Positions 1-6,521 of a DNA stretch of 7,954 nt are shown one piece after another. The notes under the pieces are model-generated. The model did not search any database and was not told the DNA's origin. It saw only the letters and a program-made list of their open reading frames with translations. Every line of letters starts with the position of its first letter. Within the stretch, counting starts at the first letter, position 1. The stretch lies in contig JAAFHM010000209.1 of NCBI GenBank assembly GCA_013298375.1, positions 1 to 7,954 of the forward strand, written 5' to 3'. Both the position numbers and the translations under genes were made by a program. This DNA is from Ignavibacteria bacterium (lineage in GTDB: Bacteria > Bacteroidota > Ignavibacteria > Kapaibacteriales > UBA4661).

Positions 1-423
1 GCTATTCTGAGTGCATATCTTTCGGGCGAGATTGGCGCAATGGTTAGCGTTTTGCCACAGACGCAATCTAAAGTAAACATCACGATTCCGCTTTTCAACA
101 TCAACACCGATATTATCAATTCTGTCAAGCAAGCAAACGGTTTGGGCTTTGCATGGGCGGTCGGAGGCGGTTTGCTGGTGAGCGAGCGCGTCAATATTGG
201 TGTTCGCTATCTTGCCGCAACGCCGTCATACAAAACACAAATTGCCAACACTGTCGAAACACGCGGCGGCGCGACGGGAACAATCAATATTCCGATTCCC
301 GGCATTGGGCGCATCAGTTCTCAGGATATTGTTTCTTCGGTTTTGGGAGCCTTTCCTGCGAAAGAAGCATCATTCGCCATGCCAGTAACGATGCTGCAAT
401 GCACGATTGCTTATGCTTTTTAA
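1..423 (+). CDS. Outer-membrane beta-barrel protein, C-terminal part (5' end outside window)
   Basis: The reading frame is open from the first base of the window to a TAA stop at 421-423, giving the last 140 residues of a longer protein. An internal ATG lies at base 40, but the frame continues upstream of it, so the true start is probably outside the window. The visible part alternates polar and hydrophobic residues as in beta-strands (for example GFAWAVGGGLLVSERVNIGV) and is rich in Gly, Ser and Thr. It ends in a short amphipathic strand with a terminal phenylalanine (IAYAF), which is the classic C-terminal signal read by the BAM machinery of outer-membrane barrels. I infer an outer-membrane porin-like or OmpA/OmpW-like barrel protein and cannot name the family or substrate. 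The alkC-like gene starts 14 bases after the stop, so the two are probably co-transcribed up to the terminator near 1540-1574. Confidence 0.6.
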   Translation, partial: AILSAYLSGEIGAMVSVLPQTQSKVNITIPLFNINTDIINSVKQANGLGFAWAVGGGLLVSERVNIGVRYLAATPSYKTQIANTVETRGGATGTINIPIPGIGRISSQDIVSSVLGAFPAKEASFAMPVTMLQCTIAYAF

Positions 424-437
424 CAGACACAACAACT

Positions 438-1520
438 ATGGAAGATTTCAAACTCAAAAACGTGTATTCGCGGGAACTCATCACGACATTCGCCGACGTA
501 CTTCAACAGATTTCTCCGACTTTTCGGCGTGATGACTTCGTTCTGTCGGTGCTGGATGCCGCATGGGAAGCGCGTGAACTCAAAGAACGCATGAGGCATA
601 TTACCGTGATGCTGCGGCAATTTCTCCCGTCGGAGTATGCCGAGGCAATACAGATTCTCCGCCAAGCTGCGCCGCATTGCGACGGGTTTCCGTATTTATT
701 CTTTCCTGATTTTGTTGAGCAGTACGGCTTGGATGACGAAGAAATATCACTTCCCGCTCTTGAACTTTTTACGCAGTTTTCCAGTGCCGAGTTTGCCGTG
801 CGTCCCTTTATCGTGAAAAATCCGAACAAGATGATGGCGCAAATGCTTACGTGGGCGGAACATCCGAATCACCACGTCCGGCGGCTTGCCAGTGAAGGTT
901 CAAGACCGCGCTTGCCTTGGGGAATGGCTCTGAAACAGTTCCAACGCGACCCATCGCCTGTGCTGCCTATTTTGGAGCGCTTGAAAACAGATGATTCCGA
1001 CTATGTGCGCCGCAGCGTGGCGAATAATCTCAATGATATTGCCAAAGATCATCCGGGTTTAGTCATTGAGATTGCCAAACGCTGGAAGGGCGTGAACCCG
1101 CATACGGACTGGATTGTTCGACATGGACTGCGGACACTGCTCAAACGTGGGAATCGTGAAGCATTGGCGTTGTTTGATTTGCATCACGCTGAGGGCGTGA
1201 GTATAAACAATCTGCACTTTGCTACCGATTCGCTTGCTATCGGCGAAGCCACAACGTTTTCGTTCGAGATACGCACTCGGCAAGCGGTGAATATTCGGCT
1301 TGAATACGGGGTTTACTACGTTAAAGCAAGTGGGGAAGCTGTGCGCAAGGTGTTCTTCATTCACGAAAAAGAATATCCCGCAAACTCCGTGGCAAGGGTT
1401 GTGCGGAAAATCTCTTTTCAGCAGCGAACCACGCGGAAACATTACGCAGGTCTGCACCGTCTTTTCGTGATTGTCAACGGAGTCGAATATGCAGAAACAT
1501 CACTCATGCTCACTGCCTGA
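438..1520 (+). CDS. alkC: AlkC-type DNA alkylation repair glycosylase with Ig-like C-terminal domain
   Basis: This 360-residue protein belongs to the HEAT-like-repeat DNA alkylation repair family (AlkC/AlkD). Family members are non-base-flipping glycosylases that excise N3-alkylated bases such as 3-methyladenine, starting base excision repair in the cytoplasm. The most diagnostic stretch is HPNHHVRRLASEGSRPRLPW at residues 142-161, a typical AlkC signature. Helical HEAT-like repeats fill roughly residues 10-255, including DDSDYVRRSVANNLNDIAKD (185-204) and HTDWIVRHGLRTLLKRG (222-238). From about residue 256 to the end the sequence turns beta-rich (ATTFSFEIRT, NIRLEYGVYYV, HRLFVIVNGVEYAETSLML), matching the Ig-like domain known in AlkC subfamily members. 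The ATG at 438 is chosen because the frame upstream to 153 overlaps the barrel gene and encodes Arg/Cys-rich nonsense. No clear Shine-Dalgarno sequence is visible. A strong terminator follows 20 bases after the stop. The alkC assignment over alkD rests on the signature and the Ig domain. Confidence 0.85.
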   Translation: MEDFKLKNVYSRELITTFADVLQQISPTFRRDDFVLSVLDAAWEARELKERMRHITVMLRQFLPSEYAEAIQILRQAAPHCDGFPYLFFPDFVEQYGLDDEEISLPALELFTQFSSAEFAVRPFIVKNPNKMMAQMLTWAEHPNHHVRRLASEGSRPRLPWGMALKQFQRDPSPVLPILERLKTDDSDYVRRSVANNLNDIAKDHPGLVIEIAKRWKGVNPHTDWIVRHGLRTLLKRGNREALALFDLHHAEGVSINNLHFATDSLAIGEATTFSFEIRTRQAVNIRLEYGVYYVKASGEAVRKVFFIHEKEYPANSVARVVRKISFQQRTTRKHYAGLHRLFVIVNGVEYAETSLMLTA

Positions 1521-1539
1521 GCAATAATCGTTGAATAGC

Positions 1540-1574
1540 GCCTTACATGATTCATTCATGCAAGGCATTTTTTT
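1540..1574 (+). terminator. Rho-independent terminator after the alkC gene
   Basis: An 11-base-pair stem (1540-1550 with 1556-1566, one A-C mismatch at 1545/1561) closes a 5-base loop TTCAT and is followed by A and seven T residues (1568-1574). This is the standard intrinsic terminator layout, placed 20 bases after the alkC stop, so it should end the barrel-alkC transcript. Confidence 0.85.
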
Positions 1575-1604
1575 GTTGTGCATGGGCGGTGGAATTTCAG
1601 TTTT

Positions 1605-1629
1605 TTCCCAATGTGTGGGAACTTTTTTT
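1605..1629 (+). terminator. Second terminator-like hairpin upstream of nuoG
   Basis: TTCCCA (1605-1610) pairs perfectly with TGGGAA (1616-1621) around the loop ATGTG, followed by C and seven T residues (1623-1629). The stem is short (6 bp) but has three G-C pairs and a clean T-tract. It could be a back-up terminator for the alkC transcript. It lies upstream of the candidate nuoG promoter, so it is less likely to be a nuoG attenuator unless transcription starts further upstream. Confidence 0.5.
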
Positions 1630-1659
1630 GTGTATTTCGGCTTAATCTTGCTATCTTAC
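1627..1659 (+). promoter_or_regulatory. Candidate Bacteroidota-type promoter for nuoG
   Basis: TTTG at 1627-1630 is followed after 21 bases by TATCTTAC at 1652-1659. This fits the Bacteroidota consensus of a TTTG element about 19-21 bases before TAnnTTTG, apart from the last two bases. The same region can be read as a sigma70-like pair (TTGTGT, 18 bases, TATCTT). It lies just after the tandem terminators and about 110 bases before the nuoG start, leaving a long untranslated leader. This is a motif match only. Confidence 0.4.
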
Positions 1660-1771
1660 ACGCTGAATTTGTACGCGGTTTCAAGCAAGTACGCCGCCTA
1701 ACAAGCAAATTCTTCCCAACACCGCATAAAAACTACCTCAAACTTCACTTTTTGCCTTGCGAGTATTCACT

Positions 1772-3556
1772 ATGCCAACATTTACCATAGACGACCGCAC
1801 CATCGAAGCAAAACCCGGACAAACGATTATCCAAGCCGCATCGGAACACGGTCTCGATGTGCCGCACTTCTGCTGGCATCCGTCGCTTTCGGTGGCGGGA
1901 AACTGCCGTATGTGCCTTGTAGACGTGGGAATGCCGAAGATGAATCCCGACCGCACTCCGGCACTGGATGAGAGCGGCAATCCGATTATTATGTTTATGC
2001 CCAAACTTCAGATTGCGTGCGCTACGCAGGTCAGCGAAGGCATGGTCGTGCGTCTGAATCACCCGAAAGTGAAGCCCGCTCAGGAAGCCGTGATGGAGTT
2101 TTTGCTCGTCAATCACCCGCTTGATTGCCCGATTTGCGACGAGGCGGGACAGTGCAAACTTCAAGAGTACGGCTATAAGCACTCCAAAGGCGAAAGCCGT
2201 TTTGAGGAAGTAAAAAATCACAAAGACAAGCGTGTGCCGCTTGGTCCGAATGTTCTCTTTGACGGAGAGCGCTGCATCTCGTGTTCGCGCTGTATTCGCT
2301 ATGCAAAGGAAGAAGCACAGCAGCCCGTGCTGACCTTCGTGGACAGAGGCGACCACGTTACGATTGAAACATTCCCCGGAACCCAGTTCGACAGCCCGTA
2401 TTCGATGAATGTGATTGAAATCTGCCCCGTCGGAGCGCTCACAAGCCAAGATTTCCGCTTCAAAGCACGGGTTTGGGATATGTCGTTCAATGAAAGTATT
2501 TGTACCGGCTGCTCGAGAGGATGCAATACCCAAGCCGGAACCCGCAACAACGAGATTCTACGCCTTGAGCCGAATACGAATATGGACGTGAATCAGTATT
2601 GGATGTGCGACCATGGACGGCTTTCGCAGTTCAAATTTGTGAACGAAAACCGTGTTGTGAAACCACTTGTACGCACTAATGGCGTATTAACGGAAACCGA
2701 TTGGGACGCGGCGATAGCAAAAGCTGCCGAACTTTTGAAGTCCGTGAAAGCTGGTGAAATAGCGGTTATCGGCTCGGCAAAAGCAACGAATGAAGATAAT
2801 TACGCGCTGGTGCGCTTTGCCAAAGAAGTCCTGAACACGCCGAATGTGGACTTTTTCCGCCACGAAAACGCTTCTTTCGGCGATGAAAAACTGCGCCGTA
2901 GCGATATGACTCCGAACAGCACGGGCGCTCTTGAAGTTGGCGTAAAACCTGCTTCCGGCGGTGTTTCGGCAAAAGATTTGGCAGCGAAAATCACTTCCGG
3001 CGCAATCAAAGCGCTCTACGTGATGGAAGAAGATTTGGCGGCAATCTCTCCCGAACTGGCTTCAGCACTGGACAAACTCACGGTCTTGGTGGTTCATGCG
3101 GCAAATCACACCGAAACGGCGAAAAAAGCACACGTGGTCTTTGCCGTCGCTACTTATGCAGAGTTGGAAGGCACATACACCAATTTCCAAAACCGCGTCC
3201 AGCACGTCGAGCCGTTTGTCGTAACGACCGAAAACGAGCGCAGAATGGGCATGAAAATGAGCCGTTTGGACAAATTCGGCGCTCACAACGACCGTTGGAC
3301 ACAAGGCGAGCGACGCAACTGCCGCCAAAGCTGGCGTGTTATCACGGGTTTGGCAAAAGCAATGGGCGCAGAATCTGATAAATGGCGCTACCGTGCATCG
3401 GAAGACGTATTCGAGGATATTGCCGACACCGTTCCGTTCTTTAGCGGGCTTAATTACGGGCTGTTGGACGAGCGCAAAGGCGTGATTTCAGGCGAGGCAG
3501 AGAAGGAATTTGCGGAAGTGTATGAGTATGAATCGCATACCTTGAAGCCGAATTAA
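1772..3556 (+). CDS. nuoG: NADH-quinone oxidoreductase subunit G (NuoG), compact form
   Basis: NuoG is the largest iron-sulfur subunit of the complex I peripheral arm and carries electrons from the NADH site toward quinone. All cluster ligands are visible. A 2Fe-2S ferredoxin domain has Cys34, 45, 48 and 83 (N1b). His115 with Cys119, 122 and 128 gives N5. Cys168, 171, 174 and 218 give N4. CTGCSRGC with Cys244, 247, 251 and 279 gives the off-pathway N7 cluster. Residues about 290-594 are a shortened molybdopterin-oxidoreductase-like domain, with LEGTYTNFQNRVQ (465-477) matching the usual E-GT--N-E-R-Q region. At 594 residues it is clearly shorter than the E. coli (about 900) and Thermus (about 780) proteins. 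Cys48 to Cys83 is spaced wider than in E. coli because of an insertion around residues 53-76. The ATG at 1772 is preferred over the in-frame TTG at 1757 because ferredoxin homology starts there. No NuoE or NuoF gene precedes it. Confidence 0.93.
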   Translation: MPTFTIDDRTIEAKPGQTIIQAASEHGLDVPHFCWHPSLSVAGNCRMCLVDVGMPKMNPDRTPALDESGNPIIMFMPKLQIACATQVSEGMVVRLNHPKVKPAQEAVMEFLLVNHPLDCPICDEAGQCKLQEYGYKHSKGESRFEEVKNHKDKRVPLGPNVLFDGERCISCSRCIRYAKEEAQQPVLTFVDRGDHVTIETFPGTQFDSPYSMNVIEICPVGALTSQDFRFKARVWDMSFNESICTGCSRGCNTQAGTRNNEILRLEPNTNMDVNQYWMCDHGRLSQFKFVNENRVVKPLVRTNGVLTETDWDAAIAKAAELLKSVKAGEIAVIGSAKATNEDNYALVRFAKEVLNTPNVDFFRHENASFGDEKLRRSDMTPNSTGALEVGVKPASGGVSAKDLAAKITSGAIKALYVMEEDLAAISPELASALDKLTVLVVHAANHTETAKKAHVVFAVATYAELEGTYTNFQNRVQHVEPFVVTTENERRMGMKMSRLDKFGAHNDRWTQGERRNCRQSWRVITGLAKAMGAESDKWRYRASEDVFEDIADTVPFFSGLNYGLLDERKGVISGEAEKEFAEVYEYESHTLKPN

Positions 3557-3589
3557 CCATGAATACAATCGCAAGTAAATACAACACTT

Positions 3590-3593
3590 GGAG
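3590..3593 (+). promoter_or_regulatory. Ribosome binding site GGAG for the 88-residue coiled-coil gene
   Basis: GGAG at 3590-3593 stands six bases before the ATG at 3600. It is the clearest Shine-Dalgarno sequence in the window and decides the start at 3600 over the in-frame TTG at 3588, which overlaps it. Confidence 0.6.
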
Positions 3594-3599
3594 AATAGT

Positions 3600-3866
3600 A
3601 TGAGCAACGACCCTAGAATTATTGAGCTGTTGAGTGAAATGCTCATTGAACAAAAGCAAGCCAATCGTGGCTTGAAGGCTGTTCAGGAAGAAATCGCTGA
3701 AATGAAGCATCAGCAAGAAATCACGAATATCAAGCAAGACGCAATGATTGATGAGTTTGTACGCTTACGCACTGCTTTGATGCGTGTTGCTGAAGGTTCA
3801 AGTGTGAGTTTTGAGACACTCGACGACCATGAGCGCCGTATCAAGGCTTTGGAATCACGTTTGTAA
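3600..3866 (+). CDS. Small coiled-coil protein of unknown function (88 aa)
   Basis: I do not recognise this family. The 88-residue product is charged, has no cysteine and has no membrane segment or signal peptide. Residues about 6-62 look like a long amphipathic helix with hydrophobic residues at heptad-like spacing (IIELLSEMLIEQKQ, GLKAVQEEIAEMKHQQEI), followed by a Gly/Ser break near 66-70 and a second short helix DDHERRIKALESRL (75-88). The likely role is oligomerisation or acting as an adaptor, which is inference only. It has a good ribosome binding site and sits 43 bases after nuoG and 21 bases before the DUF2628-type gene, all co-oriented. It therefore probably shares the nuoG transcript. 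Nothing in its sequence suggests a complex I subunit. Confidence 0.7.
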   Translation: MSNDPRIIELLSEMLIEQKQANRGLKAVQEEIAEMKHQQEITNIKQDAMIDEFVRLRTALMRVAEGSSVSFETLDDHERRIKALESRL

Positions 3867-3887
3867 CCTCATTACGGAAAATATATT

Positions 3888-4412
3888 ATGACAACCTTCA
3901 ACCGCGAAGAAAATTTCGCAACATTTATCGAAAAGAAAACCGATTACTATCTTTCGCGTTGGAATATTTTTGAAAATTCCGGCGAAAAAATTAATTGGAA
4001 TTGGGCGGCATTTTTCTTTTCGGCGTATTGGATGATGTACCGCAAAATGTACGTTCCTGCGGTGGCAGTGTTTGTCGGCATCAGGCTTGTCAAATACATT
4101 ATTGCTCTTGGCGGCGGTGAATTCTACCGCCTTGTTGCCGTCGTGGGTTTACTGTTCACCGGAGCGCTTGGGAATTGGATTTATTACGTCTATGCTTCGC
4201 GGAAAATTGACGATATAGCCGATACCGCCGGAAGCGACGACCCAAGCCTTATCGGGCGCACCGTGCGCGAAGCCGGTGGTACGTCGTGGATGTGGGTCAT
4301 TATGCTGATAATTATAGGCGGATTTGTTGATAAAATTCTCAAACAAGCTTTGCTCAAACGCGAAATTTCGATTGAAAACTTTGATGCTGACACGTTTTGG
4401 GATATTCTCTAA
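3888..4412 (+). CDS. DUF2628-type small membrane protein
   Basis: This 174-residue protein has a cytoplasmic-looking N-terminus (1-35) followed by INWNWAAFFFSAYWMMYRKMY (35-55). That pattern of Trp-Asn-Trp, a Phe run and Trp-x2-Tyr-Arg-Lys-Met-Tyr is typical of DUF2628 proteins, whose function is unknown. Hydrophobic segments are about 38-51, 56-74, 81-101 and 133-148, so three or four membrane passes are likely. A polar loop (104-132) separates the last segment, and the C-terminal tail (150-174) is charged. It follows the coiled-coil gene by 21 bases and precedes nuoH across a 184-base gap with a large inverted repeat. It is not a known complex I subunit. Its place between nuoG and nuoH may be a chance insertion or a functional link. 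The ATG at 3888 has only a weak GGA upstream. Confidence 0.72.
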   Translation: MTTFNREENFATFIEKKTDYYLSRWNIFENSGEKINWNWAAFFFSAYWMMYRKMYVPAVAVFVGIRLVKYIIALGGGEFYRLVAVVGLLFTGALGNWIYYVYASRKIDDIADTAGSDDPSLIGRTVREAGGTSWMWVIMLIIIGGFVDKILKQALLKREISIENFDADTFWDIL

Positions 4413-4422
4413 CTTCTAAAAA

Positions 4423-4524
4423 CATCCACGAATTACACGAATTGACACGAATCACGAACAATCTCTTTGAAAGATGAGCCGCTCTAACCTTTTCATTCGT
4501 GGGGATTCGTGTGATTCGTGGATG
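4423..4524. repeat. Long imperfect inverted repeat built from CACGAAT units
   Basis: Bases 4423-4452 pair with 4495-4524: of 30 positions, 26 are Watson-Crick, 2 are G-T and 2 are mismatched (4444/4503 and 4445/4502), around a 42-base loop. The left arm contains CACGAAT at 4427, 4436 and 4446, with a related CACGAAC at 4453. The right arm carries the complementary ATTCGTG units. As RNA this would be a stable hairpin in the leader of nuoH. There is no T-tract after it, so it is not a standard terminator. CACGAAT/ATTCGTG palindromic blocks look like dispersed intergenic repeats, which a genome-wide search would test. Confidence 0.8.
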
Positions 4525-4596
4525 ATTGCCAAACTACTTGCCCGTAAACGAACATTACCCTGAATCATTATTCTCACATCTTTTTCAAGAACCGTT

Positions 4597-5649
4597 ATGG
4601 ATATTTTGATGCTTTTTGCGATTGGGCTTTTGAAAGCTGCTATTGTCGTGTTTTTGGTTATGCTGCCGGGTGCGGTGATTGCGGTGTATAGCGAGCGCCG
4701 TTTGGCGGCATTTATCCAAATGCGACTTGGTCCGAACCGCGTTGGTCCTTTTGGGCTGATGCAAGCCTTTGCCGATGTTGCGAAGCTCATTTTCAAAGAA
4801 GACATCGTTCCGGCGCAAGCGAATCGCTTTTTCCACACTCTCGCCCCGCTTATTGCCGTAACAACGACGGCTGCGCTTTTCGCGGTGATTCCTTTCGCGG
4901 ATTATGTGATGATTGGGGACACGCGCATAGATTTTGCTGTTGCGCCTAATGTCAACCTAGCGGTCTTGTATATCCTTGCCGTGAGTTCAGTTGCGGTGTA
5001 TTCGATGACGTTTGCGGGATGGTCGTCGGGCAGTAAATATCCGATGTTGGGCAGTTTGCGCTCGGCAGCACAGATGATTTCATACGAGTTAACGCTCGGT
5101 TCGTCGCTTATCGGCATAATCATGATGACGGGTTCGTTTAACCTCAACGATATTGTTCATGCGCAGGCAAACTTGAAATGGAATATTTTTTACCAACCGC
5201 TTGGATTTATCATTTTCCTTGTTGCATCCTTTGCTGAGACCAATCGCGCTCCCTTCGACCTCGTAGAAGCAGAGCCGGAACTGGTTGGTGGTTATCATAC
5301 GGAATATACAGGCATGAAGTTTGGGCTGTTTATGTTGGTGGAATTTGTCCATATCATCATTGCGCCGTGTATCATCGCAACGCTCTTTTTGGGCGGATGG
5401 CAGCCGCCAATTCCAACATTTATTTTGAATGCCATTGGTATTCAAGAAGGCACTATTATTATGGTGTTATTGCAGCTTGGTTCGTTTGCCGCAAAGGTGT
5501 TGTTTATGATGGCATTTTTCATTTGGGTTCGCTGGTCACTTCCGCGTTTCCGTTATGACCAATTGATGAATTTGGGTTGGAAAGTGATGCTGCCGCTTTC
5601 GCTTATCAATATCATCATTACGGCTGTGGTGATGTTTCTTCTGAAGTAA
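4597..5649 (+). CDS. nuoH: NADH-quinone oxidoreductase subunit H (NuoH)
   Basis: NuoH (ND1 homologue) is the membrane subunit at the joint between the peripheral and membrane arms of complex I. It forms much of the quinone chamber and the entry of the proton path. Its 350 residues are the normal full length. The conserved blocks are easily read: ERRLAAFIQMRLGPNRVGP (33-51) with ADVAKLIFKED (59-69), WSSGSKYPMLGSLRSAAQMI (142-161) with SYELTLG, the acidic quinone-loop region FAETNRAPFDLVEAEPELVG (212-231) with YHTEYTGMKFGLF (233-245), and WVRWSLPRFRYDQLM (310-324) near the C-terminus. About eight hydrophobic helices are spread along the protein. No motif is missing or broken, so the enzyme part appears functional. 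The ATG at 4597 gives the expected N-terminal helix, with only a weak purine stretch upstream (AAGA). nuoI follows after 56 bases, consistent with co-transcription. Confidence 0.96.
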   Translation: MDILMLFAIGLLKAAIVVFLVMLPGAVIAVYSERRLAAFIQMRLGPNRVGPFGLMQAFADVAKLIFKEDIVPAQANRFFHTLAPLIAVTTTAALFAVIPFADYVMIGDTRIDFAVAPNVNLAVLYILAVSSVAVYSMTFAGWSSGSKYPMLGSLRSAAQMISYELTLGSSLIGIIMMTGSFNLNDIVHAQANLKWNIFYQPLGFIIFLVASFAETNRAPFDLVEAEPELVGGYHTEYTGMKFGLFMLVEFVHIIIAPCIIATLFLGGWQPPIPTFILNAIGIQEGTIIMVLLQLGSFAAKVLFMMAFFIWVRWSLPRFRYDQLMNLGWKVMLPLSLINIIITAVVMFLLK

Positions 5650-5705
5650 ACGAGGTAAATACATTTTACACGTTGTTCTCTTAATTTCATTTTGTACAAA
5701 GAATC

Positions 5706-6230
5706 ATGGCAAATATTAATACCAACACCCGCGCCCAGAAAATGACCTTTTGGGAGCGCATTTACCTTCCTGAAATCGCTAAGGGACTTGCTGCAACGTT
5801 CAAACAAGCCTTACAACCCAAAATGACCCGCTCCTACCCCGAAGAGCGCTTTGAGCCGAATGGCTCCTATCGCGGTCGTCCGGTACTGGTGCTAGAGGAA
5901 TCCGGCGAGCGCTGCGTGGCGTGTGGACTCTGTTCCCGTGTCTGTCCGGCACTGGCGATTGAGGTGCAAGCCGCAGAAACGCTCACACGCGACAAAGAGC
6001 GCTATCCCGAAAAATTTGAAATCAATATGCTACGCTGCATTTTTTGCGGTTTTTGCGAGGAAGTATGCCCCGAAGAGGCAATCGTGATGAGCAAAGACTA
6101 CGAAATGATTTACACCAACCGCGAGGATGCTATTTTGGGCAAAGAAAAACTGCTTGTTCCGATGGCGCAGCTTCAAGATAGGCTTGAATACTTGCGTTCG
6201 CACCAGTATTATGAGCCGCAATCTGTGTAA
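5706..6230 (+). CDS. nuoI: NADH-quinone oxidoreductase subunit I (NuoI), 2x[4Fe-4S]
   Basis: NuoI (TYKY homologue) carries clusters N6a and N6b, which hand electrons to N2 and then quinone at the base of the peripheral arm next to NuoH. The 174-residue protein has two ferredoxin-type motifs: CVACGLCSRVCP with Cys70, 73, 76 and 80, and CIFCGFCEEVCP with Cys111, 114, 117 and 121. The connecting segment TLTRDKERYPEKFEINMLRC and the following EEAIVMSKDYEM are typical of NuoI. The N-terminal amphipathic region (residues 13-38) should lie on the membrane surface. The C-terminal extension after about residue 145 is ordinary for the family. The ATG at 5706 is the only good start before the conserved part. 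After nuoI one expects nuoJ, but a brnT toxin gene starts 3 bases after the stop. Confidence 0.96.
   Translation: MANINTNTRAQKMTFWERIYLPEIAKGLAATFKQALQPKMTRSYPEERFEPNGSYRGRPVLVLEESGERCVACGLCSRVCPALAIEVQAAETLTRDKERYPEKFEINMLRCIFCGFCEEVCPEEAIVMSKDYEMIYTNREDAILGKEKLLVPMAQLQDRLEYLRSHQYYEPQSV
6184..6212 (+). promoter_or_regulatory. Candidate internal promoter for brnTA inside the end of nuoI
   Basis: TTGAAT (6184-6189) and TATTAT (6207-6212) are separated by exactly 17 bases, a good sigma70-like pair, ending 21 bases before the brnT ATG. Toxin-antitoxin pairs usually have their own antitoxin-repressed promoter, so this is plausible. The match lies inside nuoI codons, and Bacteroidota-type sigma factors prefer a different consensus. 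Confidence 0.3.
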
Positions 6231-6233
6231 AAT

Positions 6234-6521
6234 ATGGATAGCTTTGAATGGGATTTTGCGAAAGCATTCGCCAATGAACGCAAGCATGGTGTTACCTTTG
6301 AAGAGGCTGCGACTATCTTTGAAAGCATTCACACTAAATTTTTTGATGACACCTCGCATTCAATCCATGAACAGCGTGAAATTGCTCTTGGTTATTCCCA
6401 AAGCAATCAACTCCTAACCGTCGTATTTACTGAGCGTGGAACGATGACAAGAATCATATCCGCCAGAAAATCAACCAAAGAAGAACGAAAAATTTATGAG
6501 CGCTCCTCAGACGAACAATAA
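6234..6521 (+). CDS. brnT: BrnT family type II toxin (ribonuclease)
   Basis: BrnT toxins (DUF497) are small RelE-like ribonucleases that stop translation until bound by their BrnA antitoxin. The 95-residue product shows the family pattern throughout: FEWDFAKAFANERKHGVTFE (residues 4-23), where Asp-x-x-Lys and Asn-x-x-Lys-His-Gly are hallmarks, then EEAATIF, a DDTSHSIHEQREIALGYS block (38-55), LLTVVFTERG (60-69) and RIISARKSTKEERKIYE (73-89). Length and order are normal for the family and no key block is missing, so the toxin looks intact. The gene starts 3 bases after the nuoI stop, close enough for read-through transcription from the nuo genes, and its 3' end overlaps the antitoxin gene by 26 bases. 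Toxin-first order is the usual one for brnTA. Confidence 0.92.
   Translation: MDSFEWDFAKAFANERKHGVTFEEAATIFESIHTKFFDDTSHSIHEQREIALGYSQSNQLLTVVFTERGTMTRIISARKSTKEERKIYERSSDEQ

Noticed and set aside
153..437. Upstream in-frame extension of the alkC gene by 95 residues
   Set aside because: It overlaps the barrel gene in another frame and encodes Arg/Cys/Ser-rich sequence without family similarity. Homology begins just after the ATG at 438.
1745..2533. 262-residue open frame on the minus strand
   Set aside because: It lies opposite nuoG, whose cluster motifs are all intact. The minus-strand product is His/Arg-rich without recognisable domains and is an antisense shadow.
4423..4524. Regular CACGAAT units considered as a CRISPR array
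   Set aside because: Units are only 7 bases, spaced 9-10 bases apart and inverted across a loop. There are no 24-40 base repeats with unique spacers and no cas genes.
5655..5669. Small hairpin GTAAA-TACAT-TTTAC between nuoH and nuoI
   Set aside because: It has a five-base A/T-rich stem with no T-tract, and is too weak to call a terminator or regulatory element.
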